A DNA stretch of 41,117 nucleotides, taken from the NCBI RefSeq assembly GCF_030580935.1, contig NZ_JAUQOM010000017.1, forward strand, positions 1-41,117. Reading direction: 5' to 3'. Shown here piece after piece: positions 6,537 through 14,884 of this stretch. Each line of letters opens with the position of its first letter. Position 1 is the first letter of the stretch. The stretch comes from Sphingobium cyanobacteriorum (GTDB lineage: Bacteria > Pseudomonadota > Alphaproteobacteria > Sphingomonadales > Sphingomonadaceae). The translations under genes were made by a program, and so were the position numbers. Under the pieces are notes generated by a model. The model made no database searches and had not been told where the DNA came from. It saw only the letters and a list, made by a program, of their open reading frames with translations.

Positions 6537-9038
6537 GTGAGCGAACACAACCGACCGCACATTGATATCACTGCGCTCGCTCAGCGGCGCACATTCAAGT
6601 CGCCAAGCAGTAATGCGCGGCAGCGCGCGCTTAACAGGGTCCGCGCAGATCACGGCCTTCGCCTCATCGCGGAAATGGGCAATGCCTTTGCCGAGGCGGA
6701 GGCAGGACAGCGCGGCCTGCCCGGACAGCCCGCCGCCCTGGAGCCAGCCGCTGGGGTTTTCATCGAGGTTGAACTCAATCGGGCCGCAGGTGCCACCAAC
6801 CTTGAACGGCAAAGGGAGGGGACGCGTCAAGCGGCCGAGATCGTTGATGAGAACGGAGTGCGCCGCATTGCCCTGTTCGTTCCCGATGACATGCGTGACG
6901 CTTTTTCCCAGGTCTTCGAGGATTACACAAACGGGGAACTGAGCGAGAAGGGATCGCCGCCCAAGAAGACCCGGGTCGAACCGATCGAGCACATTCGCGC
7001 GGCACGCCTGCAAAGCTTCTGGCGCGATGTTCCCGAGGCGCTGCCGGATGACCCCCAGGCGCAGATGTGGTGGGCACTCTGGTGTTTCAATGACCGCACC
7101 GACAGAGTTCTCGCCAGCGCCGCGGTGTTGGGACTGCATGTTGGAAACCCCGACACCTTCCTGCGTTTCCCGGAAACGACAGTGATCCCGGCATATGGGC
7201 GGCGCGCATCGATCGAGATGCTGTTGTTTGCAACCGCTGGAGTTTCCGAGCTTCGCCGCGCGAGCGACAATCCTTTGGTGTTCACCCGGGACCTGAAGGA
7301 CGATGTGCCTGCATTTATCGATGATCTCGCAGAGCGAGTGACCTGGCCCGGCAATGACGCGCCAGCCGTCTGTCTTCTTGATACTGGGGTCAATCGCGCC
7401 CACCCCCTAATCGAGCCTGCCCTTTCTCCGGATGACCTTCTGGCGATCGAAACTGGTTGGGGCGGGGATGATCATGAACACGGCGCCGGACATGGCACCG
7501 GGATGGCCGGGCTTGCGCTGCATGGGGATCTCGTCGCACCGCTAGCCGGCAATCAGCCAATCCAGCTCAACCACCGCCTGGAATCAGTCAAGATACTGCC
7601 GCCCCCGGAATTGCCTGGCAATGATCCCCATTCCTACGGACCGATCACGCAAAGCGCTGTCCTGCTCGCCGAGATCAACAACCCTGACAGAGACCGTGTC
7701 TTCTGCATGGCGGTCACCAACGAGGGACGCAGTGGTGCTGACGCGACGGCGTGGAGCGCTGCTATCGATCAGGTGGCCGCTGGCGCGGAATCCGACGACC
7801 CTGAGAATCCACCGCCGAAACGGCTCGTACTGCTATCAGCAGGCAATATTCCCGATAATTCCGTAGCTGCCGAGATCGCTGATGCCGACGCCTTTCCGGC
7901 TGAAGACCCGTCCCAGGCGTGGAACGCTCTTACCATTGGCGGATACACCGAAAAGACCGGCATCGGCGAGGCGGGCTACGACACCTGGTCCGCGATGGCC
8001 CCGGTTGGCGCCGCCAGTCCCTACAGCCGGACGTCCTTCCTCTGGGACACCAGCCAATCTCCGTTTAAGCCCGAACTCGTTTTCGAGGCCGGGAACCGGG
8101 CGCTTAGCCCGAGCGGTGCTGAAGCGGTGGCCGGCCTCGACTCTCTATCCCTCCTTACGGCTTCTCGCCTTGTCGACCAGAAGCCGTTGGACGCATTCTG
8201 GGCAACAAGCGCAGCAACCGCTCAGGCCGCCCGAATGGCCGCCCAATTGACTGCTGCCTATCCGCAGTATTGGCCGGAAACGATCCGCGCGCTGATGGTG
8301 CATAGTGCGCGTTGGACCGGCCATATGGAACAGCAGGTCGCGCAGTGCGCGACCAAGCGTGACAAGGCTGACTGTCTCAGGCGCTTCGGCTACGGTGTTC
8401 CCGATCTCGGGCGCGCGATGGCCTCCGCTATCGATGATCTCGCATTAGTCGCACAAAGCACAATCCGTCCGTTTCGCATGGAAGGCGGAAGCGTTCGCTT
8501 CAATGAAGCCCATATCTACCAGCTTCCCTGGCCGCGGGATGTGCTCGAGCAACTCGACAACACCCGCGTCAGATTGAAAGTCGCGTTGTCCTATTTCGTG
8601 GAGCCCAATCCCAGCTTCGCGACCAATCTCGACCCAGCGCGCTACCAGTCGTTTGGCCTCCGCTTCGATCTGAAGCGCTCGCGCGAGACGCTCGGCAATT
8701 TCAACCGCCGCAACAACGCCGAAGGGTACGACCGCGACGCCCCGCGTGCCGTCAACGAAATCAACGACGGGTGGCTGTTTGGCGAAAGGCAGATTTCCTC
8801 CGGATCACTGCATGTCGATATCTGGGAAGGGCCGGCTGTCGAGCTCGCAGCCCGAAACGCGCTGTATATCCATCCGATCTCAGGATGGTGGAGAGAGCGC
8901 AAGTCGCTGGGAAGGTACGATCAAGAGGCGCGCTATTCTCTGGTGGTGAGCCTTGAGACACCAACCGTCGAAGTGGATCTCTATACCCCGGTCGCCACAC
9001 TGGTGCCTGTACTTGTCGATGTCCCGATCGAAACCTGA
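6537..9038 (+). CDS. ietS: IetS-like S8 family subtilisin protease
   Basis: 833 aa from a GTG at 6537, five bases after the ietA stop. An N-terminal region of about 270 residues without signal peptide precedes the subtilase domain, so it is cytoplasmic. The triad is D282 (CLLDTGVNRAHP), H319 (GAGHGTGMAGL) and S558 (WATSAATAQAAR). A beta-rich C-terminal region of about 220 residues follows. Within the IetAS module this is the presumed effector protease, restrained or activated by the ATPase. The protein is full length with no disrupted motif. Its closeness to the integrase places the module on the mobile island. Confidence 0.87.
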   Translation: MSEHNRPHIDITALAQRRTFKSPSSNARQRALNRVRADHGLRLIAEMGNAFAEAEAGQRGLPGQPAALEPAAGVFIEVELNRAAGATNLERQREGTRQAAEIVDENGVRRIALFVPDDMRDAFSQVFEDYTNGELSEKGSPPKKTRVEPIEHIRAARLQSFWRDVPEALPDDPQAQMWWALWCFNDRTDRVLASAAVLGLHVGNPDTFLRFPETTVIPAYGRRASIEMLLFATAGVSELRRASDNPLVFTRDLKDDVPAFIDDLAERVTWPGNDAPAVCLLDTGVNRAHPLIEPALSPDDLLAIETGWGGDDHEHGAGHGTGMAGLALHGDLVAPLAGNQPIQLNHRLESVKILPPPELPGNDPHSYGPITQSAVLLAEINNPDRDRVFCMAVTNEGRSGADATAWSAAIDQVAAGAESDDPENPPPKRLVLLSAGNIPDNSVAAEIADADAFPAEDPSQAWNALTIGGYTEKTGIGEAGYDTWSAMAPVGAASPYSRTSFLWDTSQSPFKPELVFEAGNRALSPSGAEAVAGLDSLSLLTASRLVDQKPLDAFWATSAATAQAARMAAQLTAAYPQYWPETIRALMVHSARWTGHMEQQVAQCATKRDKADCLRRFGYGVPDLGRAMASAIDDLALVAQSTIRPFRMEGGSVRFNEAHIYQLPWPRDVLEQLDNTRVRLKVALSYFVEPNPSFATNLDPARYQSFGLRFDLKRSRETLGNFNRRNNAEGYDRDAPRAVNEINDGWLFGERQISSGSLHVDIWEGPAVELAARNALYIHPISGWWRERKSLGRYDQEARYSLVVSLETPTVEVDLYTPVATLVPVLVDVPIET

Positions 9039-9115
9039 TCCACAGAATGGAAGCTGAATGACAGCCTGACTGGCGTCGGCGAGGGTTAGCGCCCGGCGAT
9101 CGTTCGAATGTCCGA

Positions 9116-10000
9116 CTATCCCCCCCACTCAGTAAGACTCTCGCCCGTGGCGGCATCTTCTAGGATCACCTGAGTGAATTCGACTGCTATGCCACAAATG
9201 GGCGGTTTGGAGGATGTATTCAGGACACAGTGAATGGGCTGGCCATCAGTAAACCCGGCAATCCGGCCAACTAGCTTTATACGAAGCCCCAGCGGCGGCG
9301 CCTGCCCTTCAGCGGCGATTTTCGCAGTGTAGGTATAGGGCCGATTGCCCCGCCGGAGTGTGCGAGGCGCATCAGGAGAGAAATACTGTACGAGGGCGAG
9401 AGAGCCATCGACGCTCCCGGATGTCACCGGTGTTGGAGCGATCCTGTTTCCGGGGTCGGTCTTCGATACTGGCGAAGGTTCCGGGACGGGGGGACATTGC
9501 TCCGCGCGGGTCCAGGGTCGTTCGATCCAGAAACCTTCGGCGGTATCATAGGCTGCCCCCGCCGCAATGCGGTTGAAAATTGGGTCATCCCCCCAGTTCT
9601 GCGGACGGAAGGTAACGCGCAATACGCGCGTTTTCGGATCAAAGCTCCATTCACCCCATTTGCCGAGAATGCCGCCGTCGCAGGCAAACGGCAGCCGAAG
9701 CTCGAAACTCCGGTTGGTCAACTGGAGATTGGATTTGGGCAACGAGTTTCCGGCGGCGACTTCGTCAGCAGCGGCAGCGGCGGCGGCGAGCAAATCGGAG
9801 CGACCAACGACAGGCAGTGGGCCGATCGTCGGGGTGTCTACGGCAGCGGAGGACTTTTCGGGTTTGGGAGCCGCCGTTTCCTCAGTGGTCGGATCGGGTT
9901 TCTGCTCGCACCCCGAGATGCCCGGCACCACGGCCGCGAGGGCCAGCGCGGCAAGAACATTTCGGCGTACTGGTCCGGCATTCCCGCGCGCGTGCATCAT
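9116..10000 (-). CDS. Uncharacterised lipoprotein
   Basis: 294 aa, convergent with ietS. The N-terminus has arginines, a hydrophobic stretch and a lipobox ISGC with the lipidated cysteine at residue 31, so it should be a membrane-anchored lipoprotein. A linker rich in Pro, Glu, Lys and Ala follows, then two beta-rich segments. No catalytic motif or named family is recognised. A second ATG lies one codon downstream of the chosen start, and neither has a clear ribosome binding site. It may mark the return from the ietAS island to core DNA. Confidence 0.7.
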   Translation of the reverse strand: MMHARGNAGPVRRNVLAALALAAVVPGISGCEQKPDPTTEETAAPKPEKSSAAVDTPTIGPLPVVGRSDLLAAAAAAADEVAAGNSLPKSNLQLTNRSFELRLPFACDGGILGKWGEWSFDPKTRVLRVTFRPQNWGDDPIFNRIAAGAAYDTAEGFWIERPWTRAEQCPPVPEPSPVSKTDPGNRIAPTPVTSGSVDGSLALVQYFSPDAPRTLRRGNRPYTYTAKIAAEGQAPPLGLRIKLVGRIAGFTDGQPIHCVLNTSSKPPICGIAVEFTQVILEDAATGESLTEWGG

Positions 10001-10057
10001 GGCAAAAACCTAGCATCGATTGTCCGCCTCGTCATCCGCCTGTAAGTCCTCAAGGAA

Positions 10058-11395
10058 ATGACCCTTGAACAGATTATAACCTTGGCTGTCCTGATCGGCG
10101 TGGTGGCTGCACTCATTGCCGACCGGATGCGCGCCGACGTCGTCGCCCTCACCGGTGCCGCGATCCTGCTTGTCACCGGCGCGGTCAGGCCGAGCGAGGT
10201 CCAGGGCGCCTTCGCGAGCCCCGCGATTCTGACCCTGGCGTCGCTGTTCGTGATTGCCCATGCGCTGGAGTTGTCAGGCCTGCTCGACAAGGCGATCGAC
10301 AAGGCGGTTCTGCTGTGCCGGCGCACGGGAGCGGCAGGGCTGTGGGGCCTGATTACCATGTCCGGAGTGGGGTCGGCGTTCCTCAACAACACCCCAATCG
10401 TGGTCGTGGCCGCGCCGGTCATTCGCGATGTCGCCAAGTCGATCGGCCTCGACCCTCGTCGCTTCCTGATGCCGCTGTCATACTTTGCCGTTCTGGGCGG
10501 CTGCTGCACCCTCATCGGCACGTCCACCAACTTGCTGGTTGACGACATGGCCCGTTCGTCGGGACAGGCGCCGTTCGGTCTGTTCGAAATCACGCCCGTA
10601 GGGTTCGCAATGGCGATTGCCGGAGGCATCTACCTGATGTTGTTTACCGGCCGGCTTGTCGCCAGCGGGAAAGGTGCGGACGCCCTGCCACCAGAGGATG
10701 CGGCCACATCGCTCGAGGTTGCCCGCCATCCCGTGAGCCACGTCGATCTCACGGGTGACTCCCTTGAAGACACTCGGGTCTTCGCCGAAGTCCATCCGTT
10801 TCGCCCCGCTATGGCCTTGATCTCCGTGACCGTGTTCCTGATCGTTATTGCGGTCGCGGCAGTGGATTTGGTGCCGATCGCCGCTGCCGCCTTTGCCGGC
10901 GCAGTGCTGCTCATACTCCTGCGGGTTATTTCACCGGACCAGGCCTATGCCGGCCTTAGACCTGAGATTCTGCTGCTGATTGCCGGGATGGTCGTCATCG
11001 GCATCGCCATGGAGCAGACCGGACTTGCTGCGGAAGCGACTGGGTGGATGGTTTCTTCAGTCAATGGCCTGGGACCGCTCGCAGCGCTTGTCCTGCTTTA
11101 TGGGGCAACTCTGCTGCTCACCGAGCTCTTGTCCAACGCGACGGTGGCAGTCCTCCTGACGCCGGTCGCGGTTGCTTTGGCCGAGAGCCTCGCGGTCAGT
11201 CCGAGGCCCTTCCTGGTCACGATCATGATGGCGGCGAGCGCTGCCTTTGCTACGCCTTTCGGGTATCAGACCAATGTGCTGGTCTATCAGATGGGCGGCT
11301 ATCGCTACACGGACTTCGTCAAGGTTGGCTTGCCGCTCAACCTGCTGACGTGGGCTGTCGCCGTACTGGCGATCCATCACTTCTTCCCATTCTGA
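10058..11395 (+). CDS. SLC13/ArsB-type permease (ion transporter superfamily)
   Basis: 445 aa, highly hydrophobic, with roughly 11-12 membrane helices. The two half-repeats carry the family's re-entrant signature motifs: FLNNTPIVV plus GTSTN in the first, and LLSNATVAVLLTP plus a C-terminal FGYQTN in the second. It would take up or exchange an anion (dicarboxylate, sulfate or similar), but the substrate cannot be read from sequence. Many bacterial relatives have two TrkA-C domains in the middle loop; here that loop (about residues 205-250) is short and lacks them. AAGGA precedes the ATG at 10058. The nhaA gene follows on the same strand about 100 bases later. Confidence 0.85.
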   Translation: MTLEQIITLAVLIGVVAALIADRMRADVVALTGAAILLVTGAVRPSEVQGAFASPAILTLASLFVIAHALELSGLLDKAIDKAVLLCRRTGAAGLWGLITMSGVGSAFLNNTPIVVVAAPVIRDVAKSIGLDPRRFLMPLSYFAVLGGCCTLIGTSTNLLVDDMARSSGQAPFGLFEITPVGFAMAIAGGIYLMLFTGRLVASGKGADALPPEDAATSLEVARHPVSHVDLTGDSLEDTRVFAEVHPFRPAMALISVTVFLIVIAVAAVDLVPIAAAAFAGAVLLILLRVISPDQAYAGLRPEILLLIAGMVVIGIAMEQTGLAAEATGWMVSSVNGLGPLAALVLLYGATLLLTELLSNATVAVLLTPVAVALAESLAVSPRPFLVTIMMAASAAFATPFGYQTNVLVYQMGGYRYTDFVKVGLPLNLLTWAVAVLAIHHFFPF

Positions 11396-11497
11396 AGTTG
11401 TGGCGAAGGGCGGCCGCTCGGACGCTCAATTCGAGCATTCAACCGGCTGCGACGAAGGTGATGAAGTGAGGCAAATGTGATTCCGGAGAAGATAACT

Positions 11498-12775
11498 ATG
11501 AACCATGACCCTCGCTCGTCATCGGCCTTGCGCGAATTTCTGGCGAGTGAAGCCGCTGGCGGGGTCATCCTCATGATCGTGGCCGTGCTGGCGATGATCG
11601 TTGCGAACAGCTCGCTATCCGAGGCCTATTTCCATCTGCTCCACGCCCAAACCGGTCCGGTCCTGAGTGACAAACTGGGGCCGATGACCGTGCATCTGTG
11701 GATCAACGATGCCCTGATGGCGGTCTTTTTCCTGCTCGTCGGACTGGAGATAAAGCGCGAGTTCGTCGATGGCCGTCTCGTGACCTGGCAGCAGCGCCGC
11801 CTTCCGTTCATCGCCGCGCTTGGCGGCATGGCCGTGCCGGCAGCGGTATTCCTGGCCGTGACGGCGGGTTCGCGAGATCTCGCACAGGGTTGGGCGATCC
11901 CGGCAGCAACGGACATCGCGTTCGCCATAGGGGTTATGGCCCTGATCGGAAGCCGCGCGCCTACCGCGCTCAAGCTGTTCCTGACCACTGTCGCGATTGT
12001 CGACGACATGGGCGCCGTGGTGATCATCGCGCTTGCTTATACGGCCAGTATCAAAGGCGTCGCACTCCTTTCTGCCGCAGCGATCCTTGGCGGCATGATG
12101 ACGATGAACCGCGCAGGTGTTCGCCATCTCGCGCCTTATCTTATCGGATTTGCCTTGTTGTGGTTCGCTGTTCTGGTGTCGGGAGTCCATGCTACAATCG
12201 CGGGCGTTCTGGCGGCTTTCACAGTGCCGGTCGTGGGAACGCCTGGTCGGCCGGATTCTCCGGACTCGCCCCTTCACAGGCTTGAGCACAGGCTGCATCC
12301 ATGGTCGGCATTCCTGATCGTGCCGCTGTTCGGGTTTGCCAATGCCGGCATTTCGTTGACGGCCTTCGGACCAAGTACGCTGCTCGAGCCGCTTCCGCTT
12401 GGCATCGCTGCGGGGCTGTTCCTCGGCAAGCAGCTCGGCATCTTCTCCGCGATCTGGCTTTCGGTGAAGCTGGGCATTTCCCAGCGTCCGCGCGGCTCGA
12501 CCTGGGTTCAAGTCTACGGACTGGCCGTACTGTGCGGCATCGGCTTCACGATGAGCCTGTTCATCGGCATGTTGGCCTACGCGACATCACCGGAATTAGT
12601 CGAAGAGGCAAAGCTAGGCGTTATGTCGGGCTCTTTGCTTTCAGGCTTGCTGGGTTATCTCGTCCTGCGGTTTGCAAAGCCAGCGGCGGATGCCGCGAGC
12701 GCCGAAGCGGAGATCGAAAAAGAAATCGCCGAGGATGGCGACGTCGCCGCGATCGAAACGCGCACCTGGTCGTAG
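11498..12775 (+). CDS. nhaA: Na+/H+ antiporter NhaA
   Basis: 425 aa from the ATG at 11498, which has GGAGA about ten bases upstream; the GTG at 11477 would place that motif inside the gene. It exchanges cytoplasmic Na+ (Li+) for external protons and serves pH and salt homeostasis in the inner membrane. The NhaA signature residues are present: D139 in AATDIAFAIG and the paired D169-D170 in TVAIVDDMGAVV, equivalent to E. coli D133 and D163/D164. Length is slightly above the E. coli protein because of an acidic C-terminal tail. It is convergent with the porin gene; no terminator is obvious in the 117 bases between them. Confidence 0.95.
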   Translation: MNHDPRSSSALREFLASEAAGGVILMIVAVLAMIVANSSLSEAYFHLLHAQTGPVLSDKLGPMTVHLWINDALMAVFFLLVGLEIKREFVDGRLVTWQQRRLPFIAALGGMAVPAAVFLAVTAGSRDLAQGWAIPAATDIAFAIGVMALIGSRAPTALKLFLTTVAIVDDMGAVVIIALAYTASIKGVALLSAAAILGGMMTMNRAGVRHLAPYLIGFALLWFAVLVSGVHATIAGVLAAFTVPVVGTPGRPDSPDSPLHRLEHRLHPWSAFLIVPLFGFANAGISLTAFGPSTLLEPLPLGIAAGLFLGKQLGIFSAIWLSVKLGISQRPRGSTWVQVYGLAVLCGIGFTMSLFIGMLAYATSPELVEEAKLGVMSGSLLSGLLGYLVLRFAKPAADAASAEAEIEKEIAEDGDVAAIETRTWS

Positions 12776-12892
12776 GCTCTATTTCCATGTCCCCAACGAC
12801 CTAGCATGCGCGACCTGGAATTGTGCGTAATGCGAAGAGTAGCGGACAACGTCTGTCTATGTGAATAATTGAGGCTGGATCTGTCCGTCGCT

Positions 12893-14056
12893 CTAGAATG
12901 CGATTTGGGCGCGGGTCACCGCTACGTAGACATGCTCCACCGGACCACCGATGCGTTCGCGAAACCGGCTCTGCGTCCCACTGACAAGCAAGCGGAAATT
13001 GCGTCCCAGATACAGCCCGGCAGAGACATCAACCGAGCGGGCGATGCCGCCGTCGATCGAGGCATTTTCTGCATCGAGCCACGACACTCGCGCGGCGAGT
13101 TCCAGGGCGGTCTTCTTGCGCCCAAGGTCTGGTCCGGTGAGAATACCGGCGCTGCGTGAATAGCGATAGGGCTGGCCGGTCGGAACCCAGCTCACTTGGG
13201 CATAGCCTCCGGAAAGCCGGCGGTTGCGGCCCGTCGTTTGCCGGATGTGCTGCTCGATATATTGGCCTTGCAGTGCGAGGTTGCGCGAGAAGAATGCGAC
13301 CTCTGCGTTGTAACCAGTGCGCCGATCGATATTGCCCAGTTGAGGCGTACGCAGGATGCGTGGGCCAAACGTGCTGCCCGAATCTGCAACATATCGGATC
13401 GTGTCATTCGCACCGAATGAACGGCGCTCGAGCCCGACACCAAAATGGAGCTTTGTGCGCGCACGATCCACGGCAAGGACAGTGGCACGGCCGACAGCGC
13501 CGCGTCCTAGCGCAGGCGCGCGGCCTGTCGGCGTATCCATGGCATTGCCAAACCAGCCTGCACGCATCGTGAAGCGTTTTGCCGAATAGCCCGCCTGCGC
13601 ACCCACAGCGAATTCCGAAGTCAGCCCCGCTGCAAGCGAGCGCTCCGGAAATGGGATGATGTTGGTGCTCTGCATGTCTTCGAGGCTGAATGGCACATTG
13701 AACTGCCCTGCCTGCAGCTGTACGCCTTTTGCTGGCCGGACCTGGGCGTAGAGGTTGCGCCATCCCCTGCTGCCGGCGAATTCTCGCTCAACGCGGACCG
13801 TTGCGATGTCCTTATAATCAATTCGCACATTCACCCGGGCACGCCGCACCTGCGCATCACTTGAGCTGCCGGTAGCACCGTCAACGGCCAGGGCATCGAG
13901 GTTCAGTTTACCTCCGAGATGAACAGTGAGGTCGCGGTCAAGAGCAGAGATTCCAACCCCCTGGTCATCGAGGACCACGACATCCTGGCCAAAGGCCGGT
14001 GAAGGCAGGGCAGGCAGGACCAGGGTAGCCACCAGGGCGGGGACAGGCTTAACCAT
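12893..14056 (-). CDS. OprO/OprP-type outer-membrane porin, last gene of the AspH operon
   Basis: 387 aa. The ATG at 14056 shares one base with the TGA of the hydrolase gene (TGATG); the TTG one codon earlier is less likely. There is a Sec signal peptide ending near PSPAFGQ, then a beta-barrel with the phosphate-selective porin (OprO/P, PF07396) pattern: HLGGKLNLDA, RRARVNVRIDYKD, QFNVPFSLEDM. The C-terminus ends in an aromatic residue (QIAF), as outer-membrane proteins do. In this family it need not transport phosphate. Coupling to the upstream genes suggests it is the outer-membrane channel for whatever the ABC exporter and hydrolase handle. Confidence 0.82.
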   Translation of the reverse strand: MVKPVPALVATLVLPALPSPAFGQDVVVLDDQGVGISALDRDLTVHLGGKLNLDALAVDGATGSSSDAQVRRARVNVRIDYKDIATVRVEREFAGSRGWRNLYAQVRPAKGVQLQAGQFNVPFSLEDMQSTNIIPFPERSLAAGLTSEFAVGAQAGYSAKRFTMRAGWFGNAMDTPTGRAPALGRGAVGRATVLAVDRARTKLHFGVGLERRSFGANDTIRYVADSGSTFGPRILRTPQLGNIDRRTGYNAEVAFFSRNLALQGQYIEQHIRQTTGRNRRLSGGYAQVSWVPTGQPYRYSRSAGILTGPDLGRKKTALELAARVSWLDAENASIDGGIARSVDVSAGLYLGRNFRLLVSGTQSRFRERIGGPVEHVYVAVTRAQIAF

Positions 14057-14880
14057 CAATCGGCCCCCCGTGCCCCGGCAAGGTCCATCCTGCGGCCGAT
14101 TACCAAAGCGAGTTCGTGCCTTTCATGTGCGGCAGTATAATCGTGGGTAAGGCCGCGCAGTTCGGTAAGGCTTACGGCAGGCAAGCCATTTCCTGCCCGT
14201 TCGCGGTTCATCTCACGCACCCAGCGGCGGGCGCGTGTCCTGCGGCCCACACCCTGCACCTCCACGACTGCCGGTGTCATGTTGAGGGCCTCCTCGATTG
14301 CCGTATCACGGCTGCCGACAACAACGTGGTGGGGCACGCTCCTCCAATCGGGGTGTACCGACATCCCCGCAGGCCCCAGATTATCCGCGATGCCGAAAGG
14401 GAACGCCATTTGCGGATCGGGAAAGGTGTACCAACCGGCCGAGCAACTGACGCAGCTTGCAACGAGATCGGCGTGATAGAAAGCAAAGCGATGCGCAAAC
14501 TGGGCGCCGCCGGAAAAGCCGGTGATATGTATCTTTGAGGTCCTGATTCCGCTGCGCCGCCGCACGTCGGACAGGATGTCAATCAGCGCCAGGTCAGAGC
14601 GGATGCCGGTCCTGCTGTCCTCCAACTGTTGGTAACGGGGATAGAGCTTCTTGCGGAAACATGGGGCAATAACGGCTGCACCGACCGCTTCGGCCAGGCT
14701 TCGCATGCGTACCATATGCTCGGCCGCATTCATCGAAATCCCGTGCACCGAAACAATGATGGGCGAAGCCGCATCAAGCCCTGCCGGAAAATGGTAGAAG
14801 TACTCGCGCTGGACAGGTCCAGGAATTGTACGAAAGCCGGATTTGGCGGCGTCCAGGGCGTGAATTGGCTGATGGATCAT
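14056..14880 (-). CDS. Alpha/beta-hydrolase (esterase/PHB-depolymerase-like)
   Basis: 274 aa from the ATG at 14880, four bases after the stop of the ABC gene; the longer frame starts inside that gene and is rejected. The oxyanion region is IIVSVHGISMNA and the nucleophile elbow is GFSGG with S123, in a setting like poly(3-hydroxybutyrate) depolymerases and feruloyl esterases. A C-terminal HDY gives a candidate catalytic histidine. No signal peptide is seen, so it acts in the cytoplasm. It could hydrolyse an ester or peptide linkage of the product handled by the operon; the substrate is unknown. Confidence 0.75.
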   Translation of the reverse strand: MIHQPIHALDAAKSGFRTIPGPVQREYFYHFPAGLDAASPIIVSVHGISMNAAEHMVRMRSLAEAVGAAVIAPCFRKKLYPRYQQLEDSRTGIRSDLALIDILSDVRRRSGIRTSKIHITGFSGGAQFAHRFAFYHADLVASCVSCSAGWYTFPDPQMAFPFGIADNLGPAGMSVHPDWRSVPHHVVVGSRDTAIEEALNMTPAVVEVQGVGRRTRARRWVREMNRERAGNGLPAVSLTELRGLTHDYTAAHERHELALVIGRRMDLAGARGAD

Positions 14881-14884
14881 TGCA

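Noticed and set aside
6465..7403. Minus-strand reading frame of 312 codons
   Set aside because: Antisense to ietS and to the ietA end; no domain character.
11615..12511. Minus-strand reading frame of 298 codons
   Set aside because: Antisense to nhaA; Arg/His-rich shadow.
12893..14056. Phosphate uptake porin of a Pho regulon
   Set aside because: It has OprO/P family sequence, but no Pho box or phosphate genes are near, and it is coupled to the AspH operon.
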